This document shows positions 1 through 6,696 of a stretch of 19,918 bases of DNA, piece by piece. Source of the stretch: Sphingomonas bacterium. GTDB lineage: Bacteria; Pseudomonadota; Alphaproteobacteria; Sphingomonadales; Sphingomonadaceae. Below the pieces are notes generated by a model. It was not told the origin of the DNA. It made no database searches and worked only from the letters and a program-made list of their open reading frames with translations. Location of the stretch: contig JAJAZM010000182.1 in the NCBI GenBank assembly GCA_026785645.1, positions 1 through 19,918 on the forward strand, read 5' to 3'. A program made the position numbers and the translations under genes. Within the stretch, counting starts at the first letter, position 1. Each line of letters starts with the position of its first letter.

Positions 1-7
1 TCTTCAT
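1..7 (-). CDS. 5' end of a minus-strand gene (partial, two codons)
   Basis: Reading leftwards, an ATG AAG start at the window edge is preceded by a strong purine-rich ribosome binding site (GGGAGAGGGAC, about 5 nt from the ATG, positions 8-18). Only two codons lie inside the window, so nothing can be said about the product. It lies downstream of the Nudix gene on the same strand but is separated by about 100 nt, which suggests its own promoter. The call rests only on the ribosome binding site and start codon. Confidence 0.4.
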
Positions 8-39
8 GTCCCTCTCCCAAGGTGGAAATTATCGCAACG

Positions 40-69
40 CCTATACGGATGCGGCTGAACAGAAGACAA
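40..69 (-). promoter_or_regulatory. weak candidate promoter for the gene at the left edge
   Basis: On the minus strand TTGTCT (64-69) and TATAGG (40-45) are separated by 18 nt. They lie in the 100-nt gap between the Nudix stop codon and the gene that starts at position 7. A second -10-like hexamer, GATAAT (28-33), lies closer to the gene but has no good -35 partner. The rest of this gap shows nothing recognisable. Confidence 0.25.
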
Positions 70-108
70 CGATCGCTTCGACCAACCGGCGCGCCCCTCG
101 ACGAAGCA

Positions 109-612
109 TCAGCCAAGCAGTTCGCCCGCCAGCAGTAACAACAGCTTGGTATCGATCGCGAGCCCCTCGGCGCGCTTTGCGGTGATGAAGGCGGTCACCT
201 CGTCCGGCGCGACCAAATGAACGTCGATATCGTCCTCGATCTTGATCCCGCCCGGCCGCACCCCGTGCGCCCGGACTAGCGTATATCCTTCCGCTACCAT
301 GCCCGGCGAACTGAAAAACTCGCCCAGTCGCTCGACCCGATCGGCGACAAACCCGGTTTCCTCCTCAAGCTCCTTGAGCGCGGTTTCCTCAATCCCCTTG
401 TCATCCTCGTCACCGACCAGGCCGGCCGGAAACTCGATGCAGCGCCGCTCGGCGAGCGGAACCCGCATCTGCTCGATGAGAATGTATTTTCCATCATGCA
501 TCGCGACGATCACCACTGCGGTCATCCCGCCGACGCGCTCGACATATTCCCAGCTGCCTTCGGTCACTAAGCGGAGGTATTTGCCCGCCCAGCGAATGAT
601 TGCCTGGCTCAA
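109..612 (-). CDS. Nudix hydrolase, ADP-ribose pyrophosphatase-like
   Basis: This is a cytoplasmic Nudix-fold pyrophosphohydrolase of about 167 aa, most like the ADP-ribose/nucleotide-sugar pyrophosphatase group. The leader RWAGKYLRLV...WEYVERVGG, then the EFPAGL loop and a Nudix box ending KELEEETGF, are all visible. The first Gly-x5-Glu part of the box is irregular (GDEDDKGIEET), but the metal-binding EL-EEETG core is intact. The reading frame stays open further upstream, but that extension is an Arg-rich overlap with the preceding gene. I chose TTG at 612-610, which overlaps the preceding TGA stop (TTGA) and leaves a normal-length family member. It is the last gene of the lemA-TPM-TPM operon, so it is probably translationally coupled. 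The substrate cannot be read from the sequence; ADP-ribose is the family-based guess. Confidence 0.85.
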   Translation of the reverse strand: MSQAIIRWAGKYLRLVTEGSWEYVERVGGMTAVVIVAMHDGKYILIEQMRVPLAERRCIEFPAGLVGDEDDKGIEETALKELEEETGFVADRVERLGEFFSSPGMVAEGYTLVRAHGVRPGGIKIEDDIDVHLVAPDEVTAFITAKRAEGLAIDTKLLLLLAGELLG

Positions 613-1280
613 AGCTCGATCAACTTGTCGGGAATTTCGTTGGTGTCGGCGCCATCCTTGGGGAAATGTGTCGCCAGTACCCCGCCGATCAGCCCAACTG
701 CGGCGGCGATCCCGTCGGCGGTATTGCCTGCCTTCACCCCGGCGAGCAGCGCAACCATCGCCTCGCCCCACGTCTCGGGGGTGGTCACCGCCGTAATCGC
801 ATCGTCGCCGATGATCTCGGCTCGATGCTCGCCCATCGACAGATAGATCAGCACCCCGGTGCGCCCCACGGTGCGCCGCTCGGCTGCCGCCTTGAACAGC
901 ATCACCGCGCGCCGGCGCACCCGCCGAGTTTTGGTCGCGCCCGGAGTCAGCACCAGCCGCAGCGGCATCCAGCGCATCACGAACAGGCTAAGCAGAAAGA
1001 CGAGCAACGCGATGCCAAGCAGGATCAGCAGCAATTGCTGCAGGCCGGGCGGCGCGGTCCAGCCCATTGCCCAGGTCCATATCACTTCGAGCCGGCCCGG
1101 CCACGCCGCAAAATAGGCCAACAGCAGGAACAGGATCGCCACCGCATAATGCAGCCCAACATCGTGATAGGCATCAGACCGCTCGGTGATCATGGCGATC
1201 ACCTCGCCATCGGTACCGCTTTCCGCCCCCGCAATTGCCGCGCTGACCTTGGCGTGGTCGGTGTCGTTCATCGGCGTCAC
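609..1280 (-). CDS. TPM-domain membrane protein (second copy)
   Basis: A 223-aa protein with a short N-terminal segment and two hydrophobic segments around residues 43-58 and 83-102, separated by WPGRLEVIWTWAMGW. It then has a soluble TPM-type (PF04536, formerly DUF477) domain with an ERRTVGRTGVLIYLSMGEHRAEII core. It lacks the Gly-rich tail of its upstream neighbour. The start is GTG at 1280-1278, overlapping the upstream TGA (GTGA); ATG at residue 4 is the alternative. Position and overlaps place it third in a lemA-TPM-TPM-Nudix operon. TPM domains have been linked to phosphatase activity or to membrane-protein assembly in other organisms, but the role of the bacterial membrane forms is unsettled and I assign none. 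Confidence 0.8.
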   Translation of the reverse strand: MTPMNDTDHAKVSAAIAGAESGTDGEVIAMITERSDAYHDVGLHYAVAILFLLLAYFAAWPGRLEVIWTWAMGWTAPPGLQQLLLILLGIALLVFLLSLFVMRWMPLRLVLTPGATKTRRVRRRAVMLFKAAAERRTVGRTGVLIYLSMGEHRAEIIGDDAITAVTTPETWGEAMVALLAGVKAGNTADGIAAAVGLIGGVLATHFPKDGADTNEIPDKLIEL

Positions 1281-2098
1281 CAGCTGCCCCCTGCGCCGCC
1301 GCCACCGAACGACCCGCCGCCGCCGCCAAATCCGCCACCACCACCGAATCCGCCACCACCGCCAAAGCCGCCACCGCCCCAGCCGCCGCCGCCGCGCGAG
1401 CCACGCGTGATCGCCTCAAGGCCCCACAATACGACCAACGGATTGATCCCGCCGCCCGACCTGCCTCGATATTTGCGACCGCCGCCGGCGCGGCTGATCC
1501 CGCCGATGATCATGAAGAAGATCACGATGATGAAGATGACCGGCACGAACCCCGCGCTGCCGCCGCCGCGCTTTTTGTCCTGCGCCGCGGCGACTTGAGC
1601 CTGCCTAGCCGCCTCCTCGGGTGGGAGTTTCATCACTTCGATCACCCGATCGGCCCCGGCGATGATCCCGCCGCCCATGTCGCCCGCCTTGAACAAAGGC
1701 AGCACCGACTCGCGGATGATCCGTCCGGTCACCGCATCAGTCAGATAGGCGCCGGCGCCATAACCGGTGGCGATGAACACCTTGCGCTCCTTGGGCGCAA
1801 CCACCATCACCGCGCCATCGTCGCGCTTCTCGTCGCCGAGCTTCCAGTGACGACCCAGCAGATAGGCATATTCGTCAATTTCGCGCCCCTCGAGGCTGGC
1901 GACCGTCGCGACCACGAACTGCCGCCCCGACTGCGCCTCGAGCGCGGACAATTTGCTGTCGAGATCGACCTTCTGTTCGGGCCGCAGCAAATTCGCCTGA
2001 TCGACCACGCGCCCGGTCAGCGGCGGGAAGTTCTGCGCGGCGGCAGGAATGGCGGTGAGCAACACCGCCACGCAGAAGCCAAGGAAGAAGCGGATCAC
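1277..2098 (-). CDS. TPM-domain protein with signal peptide and Gly-rich tail (YgcG-like)
   Basis: A 273-aa exported, membrane-anchored protein. It has a signal peptide (residues 1-21, ending PAAAQ) and a TPM domain at about 30-150. The domain opens with GRVVDQANLL and carries the typical GYGAGAYLTDAVTGRII segment. A transmembrane helix follows around 185-203, and then a roughly 65-residue tail with runs of four or five glycines broken by W, F or S. This is the standard architecture of the YgcG family, commonly encoded next to lemA, as here. The frame is open further upstream, but that part overlaps lemA and is Arg/Pro-rich. GTG at 2098, one nucleotide after the lemA stop, gives a clean signal peptide. 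The opposite strand of the tail reads as a proline-rich frame, which I regard as a shadow. Confidence 0.88.
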   Translation of the reverse strand: MIRFFLGFCVAVLLTAIPAAAQNFPPLTGRVVDQANLLRPEQKVDLDSKLSALEAQSGRQFVVATVASLEGREIDEYAYLLGRHWKLGDEKRDDGAVMVVAPKERKVFIATGYGAGAYLTDAVTGRIIRESVLPLFKAGDMGGGIIAGADRVIEVMKLPPEEAARQAQVAAAQDKKRGGGSAGFVPVIFIIVIFFMIIGGISRAGGGRKYRGRSGGGINPLVVLWGLEAITRGSRGGGGWGGGGFGGGGGFGGGGGFGGGGGSFGGGGAGGSW

Positions 2099-2099
2099 G

Positions 2100-2705
2100 T
2101 CAGCCGGTCGTATTGAAGTCGACCTTGGGCGCTTCCTGCGCGGCGGCCGATGCGGCGAATGGCACCTTGGGCTTGGCACCGTAAAACACCTTGGCGCCGA
2201 TCGCGTCGGGGAATGTGCGAATCCGCACATTATAGGCCTGGACCGACGTATTATAATCGCGGCGAGAGGCGAGGATGCGGTTCTCCGTGCCTTCCAGCTG
2301 GTCCTGCAGCGACTTGAAATTCTCGAGCGATTTCAATTCGGGATAACGCTCCTGGATCATCGGTCCCATCAGCGGACGGACCGCCACGCCGACTTGGGCC
2401 TGCGCCTGGTCGAACGCCTGGACCTTGGCTGGATCGCTAAGATCGGCCGGGCTGAGCGTTGTCTGGGTCGCACGGGCACGGGCTTCGCTGATCCCGATCA
2501 GGACAGTGCTTTCCTGGCTCGCTGCGGCCTTCACCGTCTCGACCAGATTGCCGATCAGGTCGTTGCGACGTTGGTAATCGGCCTGGAGGTCGGCGAAGCG
2601 CGCATTCACATTTTCCTCGGCAGTCGGGACCGAGTTCAATCCGCAGCCGGCAAGGCTGATTGCGGCAAGCGGCGCGAGCAAGGCGGAACGACGAAATGCG
2701 GTCAT
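2100..2705 (-). CDS. lemA: LemA family lipoprotein
   Basis: A 201-aa LemA family protein. The N-terminus MTAFRRSALLAPLAAISLAGC is a lipoprotein signal with an LAGC lipobox, so it is predicted to be lipid-anchored. The body is mostly helical, with family hallmarks RRNDLIGNLVETVKAAASQE, NFKSLQDQLEGTENRI and a YN-rich segment (DYNTSVQAYNVRIRTFP). The start is ATG at 2705, with a GGGGAAA ribosome binding site 5 nt upstream; a longer in-frame extension would run through the lemA/mscL divergent promoter region. It heads the operon with two TPM proteins, the usual lemA partner. Function is not established in general; a role in envelope maintenance is a guess. Confidence 0.92.
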   Translation of the reverse strand: MTAFRRSALLAPLAAISLAGCGLNSVPTAEENVNARFADLQADYQRRNDLIGNLVETVKAAASQESTVLIGISEARARATQTTLSPADLSDPAKVQAFDQAQAQVGVAVRPLMGPMIQERYPELKSLENFKSLQDQLEGTENRILASRRDYNTSVQAYNVRIRTFPDAIGAKVFYGAKPKVPFAASAAAQEAPKVDFNTTG

Positions 2706-2735
2706 GATGTTTCCCCTGTGGAACGGTCGCTGCAT

Positions 2736-2764
2736 GAAGTAGAAGCTGCATCGTCGACTTTCAA
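2736..2764 (-). promoter_or_regulatory. candidate promoter of the lemA operon
   Basis: Minus-strand TTGAAA (2759-2764) and TACTTC (2736-2741) are spaced 17 nt apart, placing a start site about 25 nt before the lemA ATG. The -35 is reasonable and the -10 is weak. It lies in the 91-nt divergent gap shared with mscL. Confidence 0.4.
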
Positions 2765-2796
2765 TGCGGCACGGGGCAAATAGAGGACAACCGTCT

Positions 2797-3222
2797 ATGC
2801 TGCAGGAATTCAAGGCGTTCATCGCCAAAGGCAATGTCCTCGACCTGGCAGTCGCGGTAATAATCGGTGCGGCGTTCGCGACGATTGTCGCCAGCCTGAC
2901 CGGTGACATCGTCATGCCGCTGTTCGGATCGGTCTCCGGCGGAACGGATTTCGCCAATAATTTCAGCTTGCTCGGCGCCATACCCGAAAGCTTCAAGGGC
3001 GATCCGTCAAGCTATGCCGAGCTCAAGGCAGCGGGGGTCGCGGTGCTCGGCTGGGGCCAGTTCCTGACCGTCCTGATCAACTTCCTGATCCTCGCCTTCG
3101 TGATCTTCCTGCTGGTCCGCTACGCCACCAAAATGATGCGCCAGCCGAATGAAGCAGCAGCAGGGCCGAGCGAAGTCGATCTGCTCACCGAGATCCGCGA
3201 CGAATTGAAGCGGCGGCCTTAA
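2797..3222 (+). CDS. mscL: large-conductance mechanosensitive channel MscL
   Basis: A 141-aa inner-membrane channel that opens under membrane tension and releases solutes during hypo-osmotic shock. It is of family length. The N-terminal amphipathic helix FKAFIAKGN leads into TM1 (VLDLAVAVIIGAAFATIVASL), then a periplasmic loop, TM2 (QFLTVLINFLILAFVIFLLV) and a charged cytoplasmic helix ending LLTEIRDELKRRP. ATG at 2797 follows AGAGGA about 10 nt upstream and gives the canonical N-terminus; the open frame before it has no homology-like content. It is divergent from the lemA operon. Its TAA stop overlaps the TAA of the convergent lipoprotein gene inside the palindrome TTAA (3219-3222). Confidence 0.96.
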   Translation: MLQEFKAFIAKGNVLDLAVAVIIGAAFATIVASLTGDIVMPLFGSVSGGTDFANNFSLLGAIPESFKGDPSSYAELKAAGVAVLGWGQFLTVLINFLILAFVIFLLVRYATKMMRQPNEAAAGPSEVDLLTEIRDELKRRP

Positions 3223-4067
3223 AGCTTCACCAGTGCTTCGGGCAATTTGGTCGAGGCGGCGTCGACGTCCCATTTGAGCTGGCGACCGCCGGCATGGGGC
3301 ACGGCGCCGTCTTCGCTGTTGTTGGTCAATATCTCGCCATCTGTAACGATGATGAAGCGGCCTTGCGCGAGGGACTGCGGCCCGTCGCCCTTATCGGGCA
3401 GGTCCATCATCTTGGCCCGCGCGCCGAAGGGTCCCGACCCGCCGGTGAAGGCCGGCGCGGTAACCAGCACCGACCCGTCGGCACGGCGGCGCAGCGCAAT
3501 GAACGGAAGGATCAAGTCGCTGTCGGGGATCAACGGGAAAACCACGTCCTGCGCCAGCGATCCGTCGGCGTGATAATCGACCAGATACTTGCCCTTCCCC
3601 TGATAGGAAACCGACCGCCAGCCCTTATATTTCATCATCGTCGCGGCGAACTTGCGGTTGGACTGTTGGTCGTTCCCGGGAAGTCCGAAGACCTTCGCCA
3701 TCTGCTCCGATTCCTGGCGTTTCGAGGCGACCCGTTGGGCTTCCTTGCGATCATGGTCGGCCTTCAGCCTGGCCAACTCGACCGTGGTGCAGTCGCGCAC
3801 CTCTTCACTGTCGTCGCTCGACACCAGGTCGACCGTTTCCGACCGACCGCCCTTGAAGCAGCGCGCCATGGCGTCGCTCCACGGCCTGGGCGTCATCTCC
3901 TTCTCGCTCTCGGGCAGCTGGAGCACGATCTCGCCCTTGTAATCGAGCGTGTACGTTCCGTTCTTGCGCATCGTCAGCTCGGACACGAACTTGCCCGGGC
4001 TCCACAGGCAGGCGGTAAGCACCAACGGCGCCGCTGCCGCGACGATCAATTTGCTCCACTTGCCCAT
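3219..4067 (-). CDS. lipoprotein of unknown function
   Basis: A 282-aa protein with a lipoprotein signal (MGKWSKLIVAAAAPLVLTAC; Cys at residue 20). The mature part begins with a short beta-type repeat (LTMRKNGTYTLDYKGEIVLQ) that echoes a later segment, GKGKYLVDYHADG. A charged, Lys/Glu-rich stretch that is probably helical lies near residues 95-125. Two further Cys (about 69 and 93) could form a disulphide. I do not recognise a family with confidence. ATG at 4067 has GGGGGAA 7 nt upstream and lies 11 nt after the stop of the amidohydrolase gene, so the two are very likely one transcription unit. The 3' end overlaps the mscL stop. Confidence 0.8.
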   Translation of the reverse strand: MGKWSKLIVAAAAPLVLTACLWSPGKFVSELTMRKNGTYTLDYKGEIVLQLPESEKEMTPRPWSDAMARCFKGGRSETVDLVSSDDSEEVRDCTTVELARLKADHDRKEAQRVASKRQESEQMAKVFGLPGNDQQSNRKFAATMMKYKGWRSVSYQGKGKYLVDYHADGSLAQDVVFPLIPDSDLILPFIALRRRADGSVLVTAPAFTGGSGPFGARAKMMDLPDKGDGPQSLAQGRFIIVTDGEILTNNSEDGAVPHAGGRQLKWDVDAASTKLPEALVKL

Positions 4068-4078
4068 GGTCGTTCCCC

Positions 4079-6133
4079 CTATTTCGGTCGCCCGCTATAG
4101 CCCGCCGCCTTGCGGAGCGCGTCGCCGTCCATCACATAGCCGTCGCTGACCACGGTCAGCACCCGGCGCAGCGCCCCCAGATCCTTCGACACGTCGCCAT
4201 CGACCAGTACCATGTCGGCCTCCTTGCCGACCGCGATCGATCCGGTGCGCTTGTCCGCCCCGACCATCCGCGCGGGCACGATCGTCGCGCTCTGCAGCGC
4301 TTCGGCCGGGGTAAATCCCGCGTCGCGGTACAATTCGATCTCGCGCACCAGCTCGATCCCCCAGCCGTCGGTCCCGGCGACGATCGGGATTCCCGCCCGA
4401 TGCAGCACCGTCACCAGCCCCATCATCTTGGCATAGCTTCTGGCGTAATCGGCGCGGGTATAGCCTTCGATCAACGGATAGCCGCCGGCGCGGAACACCC
4501 GGTCGAGCACCGGTGAGATGATCCCCATGTAAGGCGCATAGGCCGGCATCGGAGTGCCGCCTTCGGACAGGAAATTGCCCTCGAAGATGACCAATGTCGG
4601 GTCGATGATCGTCCCGCGCTGCTTGAGTTCGGCGACGAACGCCTTGACCTTGGCCGACGACAGATCGACGTCCTTGGCGAACTTGGCCGGCCCCTCGAAC
4701 CGCGCTGCGGTATTCGCTTTGTCGACCACCTCCTTGGGCATCATCTGCATCATGACGAAGTTGAGGTGGGTGATCTCGTCATAGCCCGCTCGCACCGCCT
4801 CGATCGGTCGCATCGTCGCGGGCACATGGCCGCTGACGTGGAGACCAAGCTTATGCGCTTCGGTCGCCCCCGGCTTGATCCACGCCGGGTTCATCGATGT
4901 GTAGAATTTCACGCCCCATAGTTTCGCCTCCTTGATCTGCCGCACCGCCGCAATCGTCTCGGCCTCGCTGCTGACGGTCATCGATCCCTGCGCCGCAAGC
5001 GGATCCTTCTTGTCGACGATTGCCTGGATGAACGGCTCGCCCATCAGCAGGTCGCCCGAGGCCCGCCGCGCCACCACCGACAGCGCACGGTCGATCTCGG
5101 TACCGGGGCTGCGGAAGCTGGTCAGGCCGTTGGCCATATTGGCGAGCACGTCCCAGTCGTCGCCGATATGCATGTGGCTGTCCCAGATGCCGGGGACCAA
5201 TGTCTTGCCCTGGCCGTCGATCGTGCGCGCCCCCGCAGGGGCCTTGATGGAGCCTGCTGCGCCGATCGCGACAATCTTGCCGCCACTCGCAAGCACCGCC
5301 TGATGGTCGCGGAACACACCCTTGTCGGCGTCAAACAGCCGAACATGGTCGAACAGCACCGGCGCCTTGGCCGCGGCGGTCAGGAACTGCCGGGCAATCG
5401 CCTTGACCGTATCGGCCGTAACCTGGTCCTGGAAATCGCGCATCTTCTTGGCGTTGGCGACGCTTTCAAAGCCTTGCGGAAGGATCGAAATCCCGCCGAC
5501 ATCGGCGAAGTAAACATTCTGCTCGTCGAGCCACACGGGGAATGGCGAGGCGACGATCCCGCGCACGAACGCCAGTCGGACCGCTTTCGGCCCGTTCGGT
5601 CCCTCGATCGTCAGCCCCTGGCCGACGGTCAGTGTGGCGCGTCCGCTCGGCAGCAATGCGACCCCGGCCGCGCCGGCCGCGACCAGTTTGTCGATCAACA
5701 CTGCGTTCGACAGACCGACACCGCCCGCCGGCAAATAATAGCCGACCTTCCCCTCGACGCTGCCCTTGTCCGACAGGCTCGTCCAACTCGCCTTGCCCCC
5801 GGCAATCGCAAATGTCTCGGCCGCGTCGCCATTGGGAGTGATCCCGCGCACTTCGACCTTGGCCGGAAGCGAGTCGGCCCCGAGCGTCGTCACCTGGTCT
5901 ATTTCGGTGATCCAGCCGCGCAACGACTGCGAATGGCGATATGCGGTGCGTCCGTCGGGCAATGTCCAGCGCCACATGTCGCCATGCTTACCTGCGTCCG
6001 ACACCACCAGATAATGCGCAGCATCGGCCGGGGGCTTAAGCAATTGCTCCTTGGGCAACGGCGCGGCGGCGAGCGCCGCCGGCAGCGTCGAAACCAATAA
6101 TGCAATCCGAAACTTAGTAAACTTTGCCATCAT
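4079..6133 (-). CDS. exported amidohydrolase family protein with large N-terminal extension
   Basis: A 684-aa protein with a signal peptide (residues 1-23, ending LAAAP), so predicted periplasmic. The C-terminal two thirds is a metal-dependent amidohydrolase (imidazolonepropionase-like group). It opens with LFDADKGVFRDHQAVLASGG near residue 265. Metal-site candidates are DSHMH (H320, H322), K409 in WGVKFYT (likely carboxylated), H432/H436 in GLHVSGH, H456 in EITHLN and D589 in AGTDGWG, so the active site looks intact. It ends with the family's closing GSIAVGKEADMVLVDGD. Residues 24 to about 255 form a beta-rich extension not typical of the core enzyme. The start is one of two adjacent ATGs (6133 or 6130) after GGGGGTGG. 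The substrate is unknown; related exported enzymes often act on peptides or cyclic amides. It is followed by the lipoprotein gene. Confidence 0.9.
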   Translation of the reverse strand: MMAKFTKFRIALLVSTLPAALAAAPLPKEQLLKPPADAAHYLVVSDAGKHGDMWRWTLPDGRTAYRHSQSLRGWITEIDQVTTLGADSLPAKVEVRGITPNGDAAETFAIAGGKASWTSLSDKGSVEGKVGYYLPAGGVGLSNAVLIDKLVAAGAAGVALLPSGRATLTVGQGLTIEGPNGPKAVRLAFVRGIVASPFPVWLDEQNVYFADVGGISILPQGFESVANAKKMRDFQDQVTADTVKAIARQFLTAAAKAPVLFDHVRLFDADKGVFRDHQAVLASGGKIVAIGAAGSIKAPAGARTIDGQGKTLVPGIWDSHMHIGDDWDVLANMANGLTSFRSPGTEIDRALSVVARRASGDLLMGEPFIQAIVDKKDPLAAQGSMTVSSEAETIAAVRQIKEAKLWGVKFYTSMNPAWIKPGATEAHKLGLHVSGHVPATMRPIEAVRAGYDEITHLNFVMMQMMPKEVVDKANTAARFEGPAKFAKDVDLSSAKVKAFVAELKQRGTIIDPTLVIFEGNFLSEGGTPMPAYAPYMGIISPVLDRVFRAGGYPLIEGYTRADYARSYAKMMGLVTVLHRAGIPIVAGTDGWGIELVREIELYRDAGFTPAEALQSATIVPARMVGADKRTGSIAVGKEADMVLVDGDVSKDLGALRRVLTVVSDGYVMDGDALRKAAGYSGRPK

Positions 6134-6201
6134 CCACCCCCATTATCGACGGAGCGAAGCATAAGCGTGTTGAGCGTCGATGATAAGGAAAAGTGGGGAG
6201 C

Positions 6202-6253
6202 TTCTGTTGCCCGGTGCCCCCCGTACCGCTGGAATCCCATTCTGTTGCCCGGT
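6202..6253. repeat. 14-bp direct repeat downstream of ssrA
   Basis: TTCTGTTGCCCGGT occurs exactly at 6202-6215 and again at 6240-6253, 38 nt apart start to start. It lies between the end of the tmRNA coding piece and the amidohydrolase start. The function is unknown; it could belong to the ssrA 3' end or to control of the downstream gene. Confidence 0.6.
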
Positions 6254-6285
6254 TGGGTCCGACCGCGCTTTTGTCCTAGTAACGT

Positions 6286-6424
6286 CTGACCGTTAGGCCG
6301 TCAGTTACGCGGCAATCGCAAGAGCCTGATTATCGTTGGCACTTGTGTGAACGAGCCTTTGCGGTGGTCTCATACCGATCGGCAACCGGGACTTTACTGC
6401 ACTCGTCGATCCTATTTCGCCCCC
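6286..6424 (-). ncRNA. tmRNA coding piece
   Basis: It starts with GGGGGCGAAATAGGATCGACG at 6424. ACGAG soon after can pair with CTCGT just before the tag region, as in the long-range helix of tmRNA. The tag frame is followed directly by a hairpin with 5-bp CTGAC/GTCAG arms (6286-6304) that probably lies near the mature 3' end. Confidence 0.8.
6305..6340 (-). other. tmRNA tag reading frame (ANDNQALAIAA)
   Basis: From a likely resume codon GCC (6340-6338) the frame reads ANDNQALAIAA and stops at TAA (6307-6305). The ANDN start and the small hydrophobic Ala-Ala end are typical of alphaproteobacterial proteolysis tags. The resume codon is inferred by comparison with other tags. Confidence 0.85.
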
Positions 6425-6460
6425 ATCAACAATCGCGGAGACCCTAGCGTCCGCTGCTGA

Positions 6461-6550
6461 TGGTGGAGGCGCCGGGGTACTGCCCCCCGGGTCCGAAATG
6501 CCTATTCCACCCGATACTCTACCGACATAGCCGACAACGCTTGCACGCTG
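6461..6550 (-). ncRNA. tmRNA acceptor piece
   Basis: This is the promoter-proximal part of the permuted gene. It ends in an encoded CCA at 6461. Just before that, CGGGG and CCCCG form a 5-bp T-arm-like stem around a 7-nt loop (GGCAGTA), which departs from the usual T-loop sequence. The 5' boundary is estimated from the promoter. Confidence 0.8.
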
Positions 6551-6561
6551 TCGACCCGCCA

Positions 6562-6590
6562 AGGATAAGGGTTCGCAGGCGAATCTTCAA
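6562..6590 (-). promoter_or_regulatory. ssrA promoter
   Basis: Minus-strand TTGAAG (6585-6590) and TATCCT (6562-6567) are spaced exactly 17 nt apart, predicting a start near 6554, just before the acceptor piece. This is a housekeeping-type promoter. It faces away from the stress-type promoter of the neighbouring lipoprotein gene. Confidence 0.6.
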
Positions 6591-6616
6591 GCAATTGACA
6601 AATGGTACGCGTCGGG

Positions 6617-6642
6617 GGAACCGTTTCGGAGCCGATGGCGTT
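6617..6642 (+). promoter_or_regulatory. EcfG-type general stress promoter upstream of the small lipoprotein
   Basis: GGAAC (6617-6621) and CGTT (6639-6642) are separated by 17 nt. This matches the known alphaproteobacterial EcfG promoter pattern GGAAC-N16-17-CGTT. The predicted start is about 45-50 nt before the ATG at 6697. Nothing else in this gap explains expression of the lipoprotein gene, although an isolated TTGACA (6595-6600) lies just upstream. Confidence 0.7.
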
Positions 6643-6696
6643 GAAACCGTTCTTGGTAAGACGCGGCACGTCGTCGCGATCAACAAGGGGATTAAA

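Larger units (their letters stand above)
6270..6554 (-). ncRNA. ssrA: tmRNA, circularly permuted two-piece form
   Basis: tmRNA rescues stalled ribosomes, acting as both tRNA-Ala and a short mRNA. Here the gene is permuted: reading leftwards, the acceptor piece ending CCTCCACCA (3' end at 6461) comes first. A 36-nt intervening segment follows (6425-6460), then the coding piece starting GGGGGCG (6424). The 5' GGGGGCG pairs with CGCCTCC next to ACCA to give a 7-bp acceptor stem with one G-U pair. The conserved GGATCGACG follows the 5' strand. A tag frame ANDNQALAIAA-stop lies near the 3' end. This arrangement is the known alphaproteobacterial form. The precise outer ends (about 6554 and 6270) are estimates. 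Confidence 0.92.

Noticed and set aside
600..1598. Long plus-strand frame with a run of proline-rich sequence
   Set aside because: It is antisense to the two TPM genes; the prolines are the reverse reading of the glycine-rich tail codons, and it has no ribosome binding site or domain.
2720..2745. GGAAC before mscL as a stress-type promoter
   Set aside because: No CGTT or close variant follows at 16-17 nt.
6305..6562. 85-aa minus-strand frame ending SANDNQALAIAA
   Set aside because: It is the tmRNA tag frame read back through the intervening segment and the acceptor piece; the final residues are the proteolysis tag.
6460..6696. Upstream extension of the small lipoprotein frame
   Set aside because: It would run through the ssrA acceptor piece and the stress-type promoter; the ATG at 6697 has the ribosome binding site and a proper lipoprotein signal.
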